A stretch of DNA of 64,000 nucleotides from Rhyzopertha dominica (GCA_025024175.1 QCXZ01000064.1:15624001-15688000), one strand, 5' to 3'. Shown: positions 1-12,842, numbered from the stretch's first letter. Numbers and translations: made by a program. The notes: generated by a model from the letters alone, not told the origin.

Positions 1-3000
1 GCGTTTTTCGGATAGTACCCATATTTCATATACAGTGCTGTATCTGGTTGGCAGAAGTAGTTATAAAAATTACTTTTGAAGGCGGATACAGAAAATATTT
101 CATTGTAAATTAATAGTAGTGTTCATGAACAGAAAGGAAAAACAATTATGCAAATTACAAAACTTGCATATGATAAAAGCAAAAAACTGCTAAACAATAA
201 AAAATTGCTGATCTTTCAGATGCAGACTTCCAAACTGAGGTTTCCACGTGGTTTCGTCAGGCAACACCGAGATATCAGAGATCATAGTAACAGCATAAGG
301 GAAATGGCCAATTTGTAAGTATATCTACACCACAATGTTGGTTTTACTTTTAATAATTTTTGTTTAGGTGAACAGTTTGAAGATTCTGAACTTACGAATG
401 TAGTTTACCTGTTAAATTTAATGCAGTGTATGCCATATGGATTGCTGTTGTTTGTTTTATTTACTTCGCATCTGATGTTGTTATATTTTTGTTTGTGTAT
501 ATATGTAACTACTTTCTTATAATTTCTTATTTTACACATATTGTTTTGTCTACTTATTATGCTTAGATTATGTAAATTATTATTGTGTATGCACTTTTGT
601 AAACACTTCGTTTTCTTGAAAAATAAATTGTATATTTAATTAGTAACAATTAATATTAATAAATACCCCAAATACAGTTGACGTTGACGATTGACGGTTA
701 AAATCCTGAACCTAACCTAAAATCATAAAAAAACGCGGCATTTACGCGCCGTTAAATTGATAGTACCATGATCAGCAACATAGTTACCCACTAGTTTCTA
801 CATGTCAGTTATTTTTAAAGATCAGTGCTTCAAACACATAAGTTACGAAAAGCTATCCATCACAATCTTATTATGAACCAGAAGTAATTAAAAATACGGA
901 TAGGTACACGCGTTAAAACAATTTCTTTTTGTACAGTTGCTTCCTCAAGTTCAGTAGTACCATTTTTAGTACGTCCGGGCTTGTACATTCCAAATTAAGA
1001 AATAGACTATGGGTTGAAAACAAAAAAAGGCTTTTGTTTTTAGTAGTGATTTTTACATTTTTTTTGATTTTCTATGTCTGAAGGTTTGTTTCTTGCTCTT
1101 TGCATTTAATTATAATAAAAAATTAGATACTTTTTATTCAATAAATTTTCTCAAAATTATCATTGGTTTAGATTTAAATTCTATTTTGTAAAATAATCAA
1201 TTAAGTTTTATATCAGCCTAATAAGCGTGTTAGTTAAACTGTTGCTAACTGTTATTAATTTAATAAAATACAAAATACTTGTACAAACAGGTAATTCTGA
1301 TTTTTAATCTCCCGCTTTCTTTCGCGTATGTGTTCCTAGTTCATTTTTTCGAAATCTATTAACCCTATTTTTATATTGACTTCAAGATGGACACTTTCTA
1401 TGAATTAATTTTGTCAGCAATCTGCAAATAGTAGGCGCTGTGTCAGCAATGTTACCAACTATGTTCAAACAATTTTAAAAACTAATAGTAGCGCATCTGT
1501 TGTATAAGTGGTAATTATGTTGTGGAGAGTGGAAAAGACAGTTAAAATTTTCTAAAGATGTCGTTAATGAGTAAGTATAATATTAATATTATACCTTTAT
1601 TATTCTGGTACCTACCTGAAACGTATTTACTGCCATTTATTATATCTTTACTAATTGCTACTAATATGAAATACGAAAACAATTTTCCAAGTAAAAGCTT
1701 CTTTAACAAATCTTACTAAGTTTGAAAAGTGCAATATTGAATTCTCGAAGTACTTCATCAATTTCAATCAAAGTCACATTGCACTTTATTGAAGATATGA
1801 CGTTAGAAGGACATGTTTCGACCTTATCAAGAGGTCATCAGCTCACTCCAAATGTCTAAAGAGAATTCCTGACGGCACTAGATTCTTGAAGGTTCACACC
1901 AATGGTTGATCACCAATTTCTATAATGTCATTCAATTTTAAGGGGAACTGTTCGGAAGGGGCAAATTCCCAGGGTTAAAAGCAAGCCATCCACAAAAAAG
2001 ATGGGTGTTCTACATTAATGACATTTATAATGATAAAAAAAACGTATAATTTTAAACGGTGTTCTGAATGGACTACCCTCGCGTTGAAAGGCAAAAAGAC
2101 AGTTGATAATGACTTCTTCATAGAGAGGAGTATTTGTATTGAAAAACTAGTCATAAGTCAGTAACTAAAAATGACAAATGCAGAAATAAAACTTGCTAAT
2201 TCTGAAACAATAATAAATACATAGGAGAGGGCCGTGAATATTTTGTATCTTTTTGGTAGTAAGTGGCGGTGCAACTTGTCAGAAGTTGACAGTTGCGCGC
2301 GGCAAGTTTATTCGTTGTTATCGTTTCGTATCAACTTATACTTCAACAAGTAAATTAGTGAATGTGTAATGAACTTTGTTAAATTTCGTAAAATGGATTG
2401 TTCTGCCGCAGATGCGTATGACATAATTTAATAATCTTTATTGTCAGTGTATTTCTTTTCATACAGAAATGGAATTTTTTAAAAGTCACAAAATTGTCGG
2501 TAACGTTTTGTTGACAGGTTTGTAAATTCCTTTTTTTATTATACTTCTGATCTCTATTGGACAGTAATTTTTGTATTAGAAAACAGAAAAAAGATCGTAG
2601 TTTCGAACTTAAAATGCGTTAGCTGCGAATATTTACGAATTTGAATTTTGGGAGTATTTACCGATTTCTAAATACAAAGTTCAGGATCAGTTCAAAAACT
2701 CCATTATATGAAAATAAATTATTTGCAAATTTTGGATGGATATGAAGTGGAAAGCAAAGAATAAATTTTGAATTTTTTGACACTTCCTGTTTAACCGGAA
2801 ATACGCCCCTACTTCATTTTTTAAGTTAATACTTCTTTTGGCGCACTTGGTAGCTATTGAATTGAATGAATGGGTAAACTACTTTAGTACGTCATGCAAC
2901 GCTGAATACAGTGTTACCAATTTTACGCTAGATTTAGCGGAATTCGTTTTTTTAAGCTGGCAAAATGACAAATTGTGGATAGCGGATTTAGGAATTTTTA

Positions 3001-4616
3001 CAAAAGACCATATTTTTGTGAACGTTTTATGTTGTCTTAACAAAAAACTTGTTAATTTTTGCGTTTCTTTTAATGCAGATTGCAACAGTAGGTACATCCA
3101 AAAATTATAGATATATTTGCTTTGATCGTAAAAAAAGCTATTTTCAATATTTTTATGATAATCTGGCCGGTTTTATTTTTTAAGTTTTGTATATAAATGT
3201 TGTTTTTAAGTAGGTAATTATTTCATATCCTTTATTTTCATTTGCCTTCTAGATACAATAGTGATAATTATAAAATAATAATGCAGAACAAACTCAAGAA
3301 TATAAGCTTTAACATTTTGCATTACTGGAAAATTTTCATTTCTGAACATTTTTGTTCATAACATTTTAGCATGTTTAAAAAATAAACGGAATTTGGATAT
3401 GTAAAAATACAATATGGAGATCATACAAAAAATAAAAACAAAAGTGTGTATTAATGTCTCAAAAACATTTATAGAAAAAACTGAAAACTGCGTTACTTGA
3501 AATATTCAATAAAATTCACATCATGTTTGTTCAATATTTCCATACAAATAGACTAAATATATAGCAAATAATAAAAAATTATAGCAAATCATAAAGAAAT
3601 AGTTTTTTTCCTTTTTTTTAAACAAATGCTGAACGATTCGTAATCTATTCGTTTTTTACTTGCATATTAAATAAGCCATTAAGCTACATAACTATGCCTA
3701 TTTAATCAGGTTTTCTATATTCCAATGGTGAGGCTTTTAAATTTAACACCCTGTATATTTTTATAAAACTTTTTTTGTATCCTAACCGATAAAATATGTA
3801 TTTTAAACCTAACGTATTAAAAGATTATATCGTTTAAAACTATTCGATCAACAAATGTTTTTGGCCGGTTTCTGCGTGCAAATACTTCTCTGTGCGTCGT
3901 ATCTTCAATAAAGTGCAATTGGACAGAAAAAAAAATCTGATTTCTTCTTATATCGTAATATTATATTCTTGTATTATTTCAATGCACCTGGCGTCCTCTA
4001 GTGGTCGCTAGTAAAACAACAACCCATGCTAAGCTAAAGATCACTGTTATCATATACTTATAACATGCCTATAAAATAAGTAGATAGCTACATCCAACCT
4101 TTGTTTATTTATGTACTATATTCAACGATTCCACATTTAAACCGATTTAAATAGTAATAGTCCTTAGCTACTGAAAACGTGGTCTCAGAATTATAAATTA
4201 ACAAAAATTAATTTCGACATTTTCAAAGCGGTTCATAACAAAATAGTGCATAGGTAAATAAACAGGTTTTATAAATATCTATTCATCTATTGTAGCAATT
4301 AATAAATTTATTACATATTAATTCTACATTAACATTAAGTACACAGTGAAATCTTATTTATATTTTAAGTGGTTTAGAGAATGTTTAAATTGAATAAGAT
4401 CATTGTATCTAGGTATAAATTATCACATAATATGCAATCATAAATTGAAAACATATTCAAATACAACATAATATAAAATATGTGTAGACAAAATTAACAG
4501 ATTTACCTTTTTTATTGCAACACTACAGTCTTAATGTTATACTCCTCAAACTTCCATTATTAACAATATCTGCTTTTGTATGTAATCTCCACACACAATC
4601 AATACTTAGTGAACCT
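1..4616. other. AT-rich spacer with repeat fragments and no supported gene
   Basis: No convincing protein is seen on either strand. Bases about 680-835 are a decayed copy of the repeat found at 13224-13675: both share the string ATTGACGGTTAAAATC, a CGCGCCGTTAAATT segment and a degraded GATCAGTG end. Two short ATG segments with donor-like ends (1558-1570 before GTAAGT, and 2469-2517 before GTTTGT) could be first coding exons, but no partner exon was found. The open frames around 2838-3110 on both strands have no recognisable domain and look like chance frames in AT-rich DNA. A minus-strand AATAAA at about 4510-4515 probably serves the gene to the right. Confidence 0.5.
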
Positions 4617-5171
4617 TCAGCGCTTCCTAGGTCTAGACCTTTGTCTCCGTCTCATATCCTGCTTCTTTCCGGGATTCCAGTCTGCGTCTCTCTTATCATC
4701 TCCGTCACGCTTATCATCTTCATCTTCATCACTTGCAACATGATTAAAAGGCATTACTGGTGTGTCCCGGTCCTTGCTATCAGTGGAAGACGTTCGTTTA
4801 GCTGAATTCCTCAAACTACTTCTTGACTTGTAACCCATGCAGTTTCCTAGATGTGGTGCAAAAAGTAACGGTGTAACAAAGGAATGACAAATGGGGCATT
4901 CACAAACATCCCTATTCCTTTTTATGTTATGTTGGACAAAAATGTCACCGTTCATATGCTCCGGACGTGTTTCTGTTGCATTGTCACCATCTAGGTTAAA
5001 AACATCGGTCTTGAATCTCTTGTGCATGTCGAATATTATACCCAGAGTGATTTCATCTATTATATTGTTGAGGAACTTTTCGGTGGTGGTGGATAGAACT
5101 GCTTTGTCCGTCACTATTTCGTGAAAATCAATATCAAAAGTGAACGGACACCCCTCTTCTGCAGTATCCAT
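4617..5171 (-). CDS. Sgf11: SAGA-associated factor 11 (Sgf11/ATXN7L3-type) deubiquitinase-module subunit
   Basis: A single-exon frame of 184 residues, read from the ATG at 5171. The key evidence is the Sgf11-type zinc finger: C92-x2-C95, then the block FAPHLGNCMG giving H107-x3-C111, preceded by an RNRDVCECPIC segment as in Sgf11/ATXN7L3 proteins. The N-terminal part (about 30-55) looks like the helix that Sgf11 uses to dock on the deubiquitinase module. The C-terminus (135-184) is acidic, then very basic (ends RRRQRSRPRKR), consistent with chromatin binding. In the family this protein, with Sgf73/ataxin-7, ENY2 and the USP22/Nonstop protease, removes ubiquitin from histone H2B in the nucleus. 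It lies head-to-head with CFAP36. The SCA7 domain of vertebrate ATXN7L3 is not seen, as expected for insect Sgf11. Confidence 0.87.
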   Translation of the reverse strand: MDTAEEGCPFTFDIDFHEIVTDKAVLSTTTEKFLNNIIDEITLGIIFDMHKRFKTDVFNLDGDNATETRPEHMNGDIFVQHNIKRNRDVCECPICHSFVTPLLFAPHLGNCMGYKSRSSLRNSAKRTSSTDSKDRDTPVMPFNHVASDEDEDDKRDGDDKRDADWNPGKKQDMRRRQRSRPRKR

Positions 5172-6536
5172 TCTTTCGTGTGAAAATGATTAATAGTTCT
5201 CAAATATCGCATGAATCACCAAAACTACCTAAAATAACAATAATAGAAGAACTAGTAAAATATTGAACACAACACAACGTTACATACGAAATCTGACTCT
5301 GATCTGAAGAAGAAATACTTAATAGAAGTTAATAGTTATTAGTTAATAACAGAGAACTTTTCTCTGTTAATAATTAATATAACAATGAAAATGCAAACGG
5401 CTTGCTTCTGCATATTACTTAATGTTACTTACACACTAGTGTTGGGCTTGGGCGAAGGGCGATACATATCGGTTCTTTTGGATATCGAAACATTTACTCC
5501 CGAAACTCGATATTTTGTATCGATACAAGAATGTTCCGATACCTAACGGTATCGATACGTAATTTATAATTTTTCAAAAATAGAAAATTTGGATTTACTA
5601 TTTGTAACAATGAGCACTTAGAATTGACTGTAGGTATTACAGCAATCTGCAAATCTACAGATTTAGGCAGGGAAACAGTTAGGAGATAAGTTGACAAGTA
5701 GGTAGAGTGGGTACAAAACGACTTGACCTTGACCCGCGAGAAATGGTTACGCAGAAGAATACAATGTAGGATGGAACGTTCCTCTGTCCGCTACAGAGTT
5801 TAAATGAAAAACGTTGTCACTTTCGCTTGCCGTGTTTATGTTCTCCCAGTCTCCACCCGTTTAGTATCATCGTTGAAAAATCCTGTTTCGTACAATGGCA
5901 TCACCTCCTTGTAATTTCTTAATAAATTCCAACACTGCGTCTAATACCAAGCACGTACGGCATGAATAACAGGATGTTTTCAGGATAGTTTAGCGCTCGT
6001 TTATTGATTTAATTGATTATGTATTTCCATAAGCGCCCTGGATGCATGAATTATTATTTATAGAATCCCTGTACATGTTGTATCGATACATTATTTTACG
6101 ATACGTATTGCTAAACGGTACCGATACGTTTGGCAGTATTGCCCAACACTATTACAAACAGAGACACAGGTAACTATTAAAAGGCTTTCGTGGCTTGACG
6201 ATAATAAGACCTACGTTTGACAGATGGCGCTTGTACAGGTAGTTACAACTCTGGTCATTCTGGTTACAACTAAATGAACGTTGAATTATATTTTAATCTT
6301 GCCGAATTAAACTGCAAATTACAAGTGTTTATGAATACTTACCCATTAAATTGTAACACATAGATTATTCTAATCGTACTATTACCGTATTCCGCGCATA
6401 TTTTGTGTTTCTCAAAATTTGACTTTTGTCAGCGCTATGGAAACGCGAAATACAAACACTTGATCACGGGCATTTAGCAATGTTAACTTACCATTAATTA
6501 ATAATTAGCAGTTTTGAATCAGAAGCAAATTTAGAC
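5172..6536. promoter_or_regulatory. Shared upstream region of Sgf11 and CFAP36, interrupted by a hAT element
   Basis: The two flanking genes are transcribed away from each other. Without the inserted element (5437-6151 plus one duplication) the start codons would be only about 640 bp apart, typical of a bidirectional promoter. No TATA box or known operator could be assigned. The promoter role is inferred from gene order. Confidence 0.45.
5437..6151. mobile_element. Non-autonomous hAT-type transposon, 715 bp
   Basis: The ends are inverted: TAGTGTTGGGC at the left and GCCCAACACTA at the right. They are bounded by an 8-bp target duplication, TTACACAC at 5429-5436 and TTACAAAC at 6152-6159 (7 of 8 match). 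Both subterminal regions carry repeated palindromic ATCGATAC-type motifs, typical of hAT transposase binding sites. No transposase is encoded inside; the short open frame at 5494-5697 is not protein-like. Eight-bp duplications and terminal repeats beginning with TAG or CAG are family features of hAT elements. Confidence 0.8.
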
Positions 6537-7836
6537 ATGGGTGAAAAAGACGACCCTTGGGTATTCGACTGTTTGATTTCATTCCTCAACGGGCCGATTT
6601 GGAACGCCCCTCTACAGACANTCATTGAAGAAAACTCGCTCAGTGAGTACCCATTCATAAATGCAGCAATGGAACGCTACGTATTTACGAAATTTTCAGT
6701 ATTCGAACCGGATTCGTCACCTACTGATGAGAAGGAATACAAAAAAATATTTGAAGACTTTAAAAACCTTGTAGATTTCATGCTTGGAAATTTTATGGAG
6801 GATATTGGAATTAGCCCAGAGCAGTTTGAAGATGCATGCAATAACAAAGGAAGAGAGATGATTCCCGTTCAATTTGATCAAGTAGGTACACACTTGTTAT
6901 TCAAATGAATTAACTCGCAATATAAACATGTTTTAGAATCTATTCGAACAAATTTGGGCTGCAAACGACTATGAAATATTTAAAAGACTAATGACTCAAC
7001 GTAATGTCGAACTACAATTACAGGCCCTAGAACTAATCGAGCAAAAATATGGAATTACGCCAGAGTCATTCAAACCTCAAAAAAGTGGCTACAGTAAATC
7101 TGCAGCAGATGATTTTCAAAAGAAGCCGTCAAAAACATTGGAAACTCAAGTGATGCAAGATGTTATCGAGTACGTCTAAAAATGAATAAACTTGATGAAT
7201 TAAAGACATTTACTCTGTTTTAAGAACGTTCTCTACAGAAAATGACATTCCGCAACCTGTCGATGAAATCGATAATGTGTTAGAAGAGAAAGCAATTCTT
7301 CAGAAGAAACTCCAGGATATTTCAGGAAATACAGAATTCAATAGTTGTGATGAACAGAAAAAGGAAAACAATGAACCGGCTAAGTCATCTTCAAATATGA
7401 CAAACGATCTCAAGCCTTCAAATGAACAGAAGACACCAATGGATGTTTCAACCAACACCAAAAGGCAGAATGATACTGAGCCACGAACTGTTTTAAACGT
7501 TGAGGTAAGCTCTGTAGGTATACGTCTTAGAATTGCACTTGAAGAAATTTTTGTATTTAAAATAACTCTATTCAGGTCGACCCTGCGGACCTCAAAAAGC
7601 GACAACAATATCTTCAAATGCAAAGGGATAAATTGGTAGCNTTAAAAAAGGAATCTCGAAAGAAACATCTAAAAACACAAATCGAAACTCCAGAACCTAA
7701 AAACAGTAGACCCAAATCTGCACGTGCCGCTGAAATTGTATTGGAGGGAAACTCTGCAAAAATTGATCCCCAGAAACTTCAGGTTCGCAAGACTTTGGCT
7801 GAGCGTTTGAAAGCTGAAGTAGTTGGAAAGAACTAG
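6537..7836 (+). CDS. CFAP36: Cilia- and flagella-associated protein 36 (CCDC104 family), four exons
   Basis: Exons by phase-consistent GT-AG splicing: 6537-6881, 6937-7169, 7225-7504 and 7576-7836, giving 372 residues (human about 342). Introns are only 55-71 bp. Exons 1-2 encode the BART-like domain (about 1-145): WVFDCLISFLNGPIW at the N-terminus, then EDIGISPEQFEDAC, then RNVELQLQALELIEQK, all matching the family pattern. The middle is low-complexity and polar. The last exon has the conserved tail with RQQYLQMQRDKLV and LAERLKAEVV. In the family this protein binds ARL3 in the cilium. Bases n at 6621 and 7641 leave two residues undetermined. A poly(A) signal AATAAA lies at 7875-7880. The first ATG of the frame is taken as the start. 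Confidence 0.9.
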
Positions 7837-7880
7837 ACTAACAATAATCACGTTCTAAACTTATCACAAATACCAATAAA

Positions 7881-10800
7881 CTTTGATTAACAGGTACATA
7901 ACTTTAGGGTAATACAGGGTATAAATGTCGAACAGTTTAACTTAGCACGGTAGCACGATACCAAAACTTATTACATCTTAATATAGCACGTGACACTAAA
8001 CATTACACTTAACACTTCTATACGACTGATGGTAATCACTAACTTATTCAGTAATCGTTAGATAAGGATAAATATACATTGGCACCGTCCAACGCATGTG
8101 ACGTAGTTCGCAAAAGTAAAATTTATGCCATTAACCAATGAAATATGAAAGGTTGAAGCAGCATCTCAAGAAGATCGCAAGNGATACCTCTGACATGCAA
8201 ATCTGATCGCCGCGCCTGCGTATTAGTATTTGTGCGTCTAGCAGTAGAAACCTACAAACTACCAGAGAAATATAGTGGGGAGAATATGCATAGGCCGACT
8301 GCGCATCCCAATTCAGCTGGGACACTGTAATGGTCGCCATATTGTCCACAGAAACGTCAAAAATCAGACAGTGTTGTCAAATGGCAGTACTTTTCTTGAA
8401 TTAAAAAAAACTTTATGTATACCTATAAAAATGAAAAAAACATTTGCAGTGTAAATGATACTAGATATTATTTAAAAAAAATACAGTTATTATAACAAAT
8501 AATTACTGCAAAAAATTTATTAAGGATTATAATATTTACTTAAGCAGGGAGACATCTTGCGACTTCGATCGTTTATTCGATGTACACCCTTAAACTATAC
8601 AACTCATAACTAAAATTAATGAAACTTCCAAATAAAACTAAGAAATAAGTCGTCAAGCAGAGGACACAATCACAATAGCTAACGCCACGGGCCACGCAAT
8701 GTAAACAAAACAATGCTTCGAGCGTAGAATAACATGTGGCAACGCCGGTCTGGGAGCTTTGTTTATGTGCTGTGTACTGTGTAACTGATTGTAACTTGAT
8801 TGACGACAGAAATAGCCATGTAATTGATATTTATAGAACATTCCAAGAACAAGTCAAACTGATTTTAGTATTTCAACACTGCTACATCAAATTGGTTCAC
8901 ATTTACCCTATTTTTAAGTGACTGTTGTTGTTGTTGCACAAGATGTCATTATTTAAAGTAAGCGCCAAAAGTTTGACGTTCTCGTGAACAATATGGCAGC
9001 CCCCTTGTTTACTAGCATTCGCGCAGATCCATGAGCGTTCTCCCCACTCTAGTTCTCTGCAAACTACAAACATATACCACCAGCGTTGCCAGAGACAGTA
9101 CATTCGTACTGTTTTCATTACTTTTGTCTTCAAAAAAAAAATACATCAGTACCAAAATGGCAATTGTAGAGCAGAGAATATATGCCTGCTACCTGTTATT
9201 GCTCGTATCTGTTATTTAATAACACCACTTGTTTGCATTCTTTTCGCAGCCGCAGCACAAAGGAAAAGAAGAATTGCCTTCAGTTGTATAGGAGTATTAA
9301 ACTAGGCTGCACTAAAAATAAGGGTAATAAGTATTTCACTAATTCTAACAAATAAAACCTACGTATTTATATGCAAATGCCGGCTTCTTCAAAATAGCAA
9401 CGTTTAAGCTTAAGATTAATAACAATAACTATTTCTCATTAACTGTAAAGATTGTTTAGGTTTTACAAATAAGTGCAGCTTACGCAGTCTATTACTCTTG
9501 TAACCCACACTTAAATAAAGATATTGTCTTGCATTTAGTTATAATTTCATTTATTACTTATTTACCTTTTGGTTATTTGACTTAATACTTGGACGTTCTA
9601 TTCCAGAGTTGTACAAAACGGTCAATTCGCCAAATAAACTGGGTAGTGGGTACATAAGGCTCCATTCCTTTCATTCTATTTTGCATGCGTCACTACAAGC
9701 ATAATTTACTTCAAATTCTTCGTCACTACCAGATTGTTGCAGCAAATGTTATAATTATGCAAACCAATGTCATGTACGGTCACTTTGTTCTAAAGTACCG
9801 CCAGTTTTACTCTCAGGTTTAATGGTTAAATACAAAAGGCCAGAGTGGTACTTTTCGCTATACATATCATGCGGGCGAGAGATGGAGTAGCAACTATTGC
9901 GTTATTGCCACATTCTAACGGCGCAGGAAATAAAAGAAGATAGAAACATAGGACGATAACCCTCGTCCTAGATAGAAACCGACGCCATTTTGATGGCTAG
10001 AGCCATTGTTTGTTTACGCCTTGTGTTGTGACTCTTGTTGTGTTTGATCTGCTGTTTTTGTGTTGCATCATAACACGTGTTTAATCGACATTCATAACCT
10101 CTCATCATTAATATTATTGTTGTTAATAAGTGTTTTCTGTGGTTTAACATAACATTAGAAATATTTAACATTTAAACATTTAAGAAATTATTTTAAGGGT
10201 AATTCACATGAATATAAATGAAATCTTCAGAAAATTACACAACTTAATCTCTTCTAGTAAAGACTATGCATTTTAAATTTCCATATTCATTTATTCCTAT
10301 AATATAAAAATTCTGTTGGTATATGAACATATTTATATTCAACAGACTAAAAGATTATTGAGAAACAAAAATTTAGGTAACGTTATAAGACATCTCACTT
10401 ATAAATGTAAATAGTTTTGGATACAATAACAAAATTTTGGACTTTCTGCGACAGTAAATGTTTGTTAATAGTGTAAATTGTTCGCACAATGTTTATGAAG
10501 TGATTTGAAATACATCTGATCCCTTACTTTTTATAGGTATACTGTCTCACTAGTTATCTACCTACTTACATTATTTTATGATGTTTTGTATTCTTTTTTA
10601 TAGACAAAAGGGTAGTCTGTTCAGTGGGTAGGTGTTTTTACTGATTTTTATTTAAACACTACATTAATTTATTACATTGTAATGTGAAACAATAATAAAA
10701 TATTAGGGTTATGTTTATTTCTGTTTGTTTGTGTTTACTGTGAAACAATAAGGTTATGTTTCCTGTTTTGTTTACATTTCGTATGCTCTTGCAATGTTAT

Positions 10801-11519
10801 AAGTTTGTGCTATGAACCGACCGATTGATGCAACCTGTAGAGAGTTAAGTAGAGCTTGGGTCATGATGACGATGTACTGGCCGTGTTTAAAAGGGGGCGC
10901 TGTCTCCCGCCAATTTACAATAATTTCTTTAGGGCATTAAAACTAAAGAAGATGAAAGAAGTATTTTCGATTTAGCATTAGCATACCTTTAGCTTCACAA
11001 AACATATTTTTCCAGAAAGGTTTCTTGTACCCCATTGTGCTATGGGAATCCCGCCGTGCCTGCGCGTGACAGCCGTCATTTTTTTATCTTGGAGTCAATA
11101 GCAGAGGATCACACCCCATCCATATTCAGTTTTGTTAGATCTTTAATTATATAAAACTTCGAACCGTATTTTTTTGAGTTTCTGTTCTGTTAAAAATATG
11201 TATTATATTACATATAGGCGCTGTTGCTGTTTGTTTTTCCTGTTTAGTTATGTTTCAAAGCCGGGGCTGTTACATATTTTAAGAGTAATTTAAAAGATAA
11301 GGAAACGTAGCTTTAAAACATTAATAAACGTTTTTGATAGTAACTGCACATCTCTATGAGCGACCTCCAACATTTGAACTAATGAATAGATCAAACGCAA
11401 CGTTCGAGTTGCTTTGTTGCTTACCATCGGTGTCAACACCATAATTTCAAATATGAACTAGTGACGGTTATAACCTTATAGCACAAGCACAAAACTCACG
11501 ACGCAAGTAGACTAACAAA
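7881..11519. other. Spacer between CFAP36 and the unknown gene; no gene recognised
   Basis: Six-frame reading gives only short frames without domains (8131-8349, 8653-8841, 8903-9133, 9968-10171). Short GC-richer islands around 8180-8340, 8960-9110 and 9850-10000 contain phrases such as GTCGCCATATTG and GACGCCATTTTG and may be old insertions or promoter-like DNA. A small GTT run lies at about 8923-8936. Nothing else can be supported. Confidence 0.4.
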
Positions 11520-12051
11520 ATGTGTAAGCCTTAATCGTTTATATTTCATCAACCAATATTTAATTAAAACTCTTATTAGCACAAGATGACTGGTCGACAA
11601 TTGATTTACAAAATGATGCCGTTGATTACAGAAGAATAGGTAAAAATATGCTTACAAAATGTTTTTCAAAGATCAACAAATACGAATTGGAGATACTGGT
11701 ACGAAAACTAATTATCAATGTACACCAACTTGTATGCTTAAAAAGACGTAATTATTTTTTATAGGCAAAAACATCAGTAAATGTTACTGACCAATCATTC
11801 GAAACCATATGTCCACCTAAGCATTATTTGAACTTAAATATAAGTGAAGATACAAATGTAAGTAAATCATATATTTTTTTGACTTTTGATTAATCTTAAT
11901 TCTGTTGCAGGATAAAGAGCTATTTGATCAACTAAAGCAACAAACAAAAATGATCATAATACAACAAATGATAAAGAAATGTCCAGTAAATAACACAGTC
12001 TGTTCATACTTGCAGACAACCAATAATTGTGGTAAAGGAATACAAGATTAA
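11520..12051 (+). CDS. Unrecognised 118-residue protein, four coding exons
   Basis: Exon model: 11520-11523 (only ATG T), 11580-11698, 11765-11857 and 11911-12051, total 357 nt. Every junction is GT-AG and keeps phase, and the frame stays open throughout, which is unlikely by chance. The protein begins MSQDDWSTIDLQND, has a central KINKYELEILAKT segment, then a helical, coiled-coil-like stretch KELFDQLKQQTKMIIIQQM and a C-terminal part with four cysteines (KKCP, TVCSYL, NNCG). No signal peptide or membrane span. I do not recognise the family. Its stop is 26 bp from the PIGH stop, tail-to-tail, and its likely poly(A) signal (AATAAA, 12158-12163) lies inside a PIGH intron, so the transcripts probably overlap. 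The very short first coding exon is the weakest part of the model. Confidence 0.6.
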
Positions 12052-12077
12052 TATTATGTTTATTTACTTTATCACAA

Positions 12078-12756
12078 TTAAAGGTTTAATTTAATATCAC
12101 GATATATTTCTTTTAAACATTCCAATCGAGGTAGAGTTTCCTGAAACAGCTTCATGTAATAAACTAGAAGAATGTTATAATTAAATACTTACGGTAAAAA
12201 GTGGGATAAGGGATAGTGCATCATCCTTTTTTACTAATATTGTCAATACATAAATAATTCTATGCTAGAAGAAAACTATAGTTAGCGTTACACTTGTACG
12301 GATACTTAAGACACATTTACCTTTGAAATAACTTCATTAATAAAAATATCTTTAACAATATTACATGGTACGAATGTTGCTGTCTTGCCCATGGGACACT
12401 CAACTTCTATTTGATAGCCCAGGAATGGTACAACCAGCAAAGATTCTGCAAAATTTCTTCATAAGTACAGTATAAATATTAAGCATAGGATTACCTTTTT
12501 GTACACGTTTTATCACCTGATTGAAATATGCTGTTGTAAAAAGAAGTACACTACATGCAACATTTATTATGGAGTAGTAAGTAAAAGTAGAAACTATGAA
12601 TATGGCTAATAGAGTTAACAACACACCAAATTTTAGAAAATCACTACTATTACTGGTTAGGCAATATTTGGTTGCTAATCCATGTTTATATATTTGTAAA
12701 CAGACAGAAAAGTTTGACAAAGTTGATAGTTTTGGTCTTGTTGAAACTAATTTCAT
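12078..12756 (-). CDS. PIGH: Phosphatidylinositol N-acetylglucosaminyltransferase subunit H, four exons
   Basis: Exons, in transcript order: 12495-12756, 12321-12445, 12193-12264 and 12078-12149, giving 176 residues (human 188). Residues 41-59 and 62-78 form a hydrophobic hairpin, as in PIG-H. The PIG-H domain follows: ESLLVVPFLGYQIEVE, then NIVKDIFINEVI, then RIIYVLTILVKK, and the conserved end LPRLECLKEIYRD, all characteristic. In the family it is an ER-membrane subunit of the GPI-GlcNAc transferase complex (PIG-A, C, H, P, Q, Y) that starts GPI-anchor synthesis. The last intron is about 43 bp and uses an unusual AAG acceptor; the more obvious TAG upstream of it would put the last exon out of frame, so AAG was chosen. 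A minus-strand AATAAA at about 12058-12063 overlaps the end of the convergent gene. Confidence 0.9.
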
Positions 12757-12842
12757 AATGTGGGTATCCGAAGACGTTGCACCTTCTTAATACTTAAAAG
12801 CAGTCTTTATACCCCAAACTGCAACTAATTTTTTAAAGGAAT

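Noticed and set aside
1558..2517. Two possible first coding exons (1558-1570 and 2469-2517)
   Set aside because: Start codons and donor-like sites exist, but no downstream exon in phase with protein-like content was found.
2838..3110. Open frames on both strands of about 70-90 residues
   Set aside because: No domain, no splice context and AT-rich composition; both strands are open equally, as expected by chance.
4515..5124. Plus-strand frames opposite the Sgf11 gene
   Set aside because: Antisense shadows of the zinc-finger gene.
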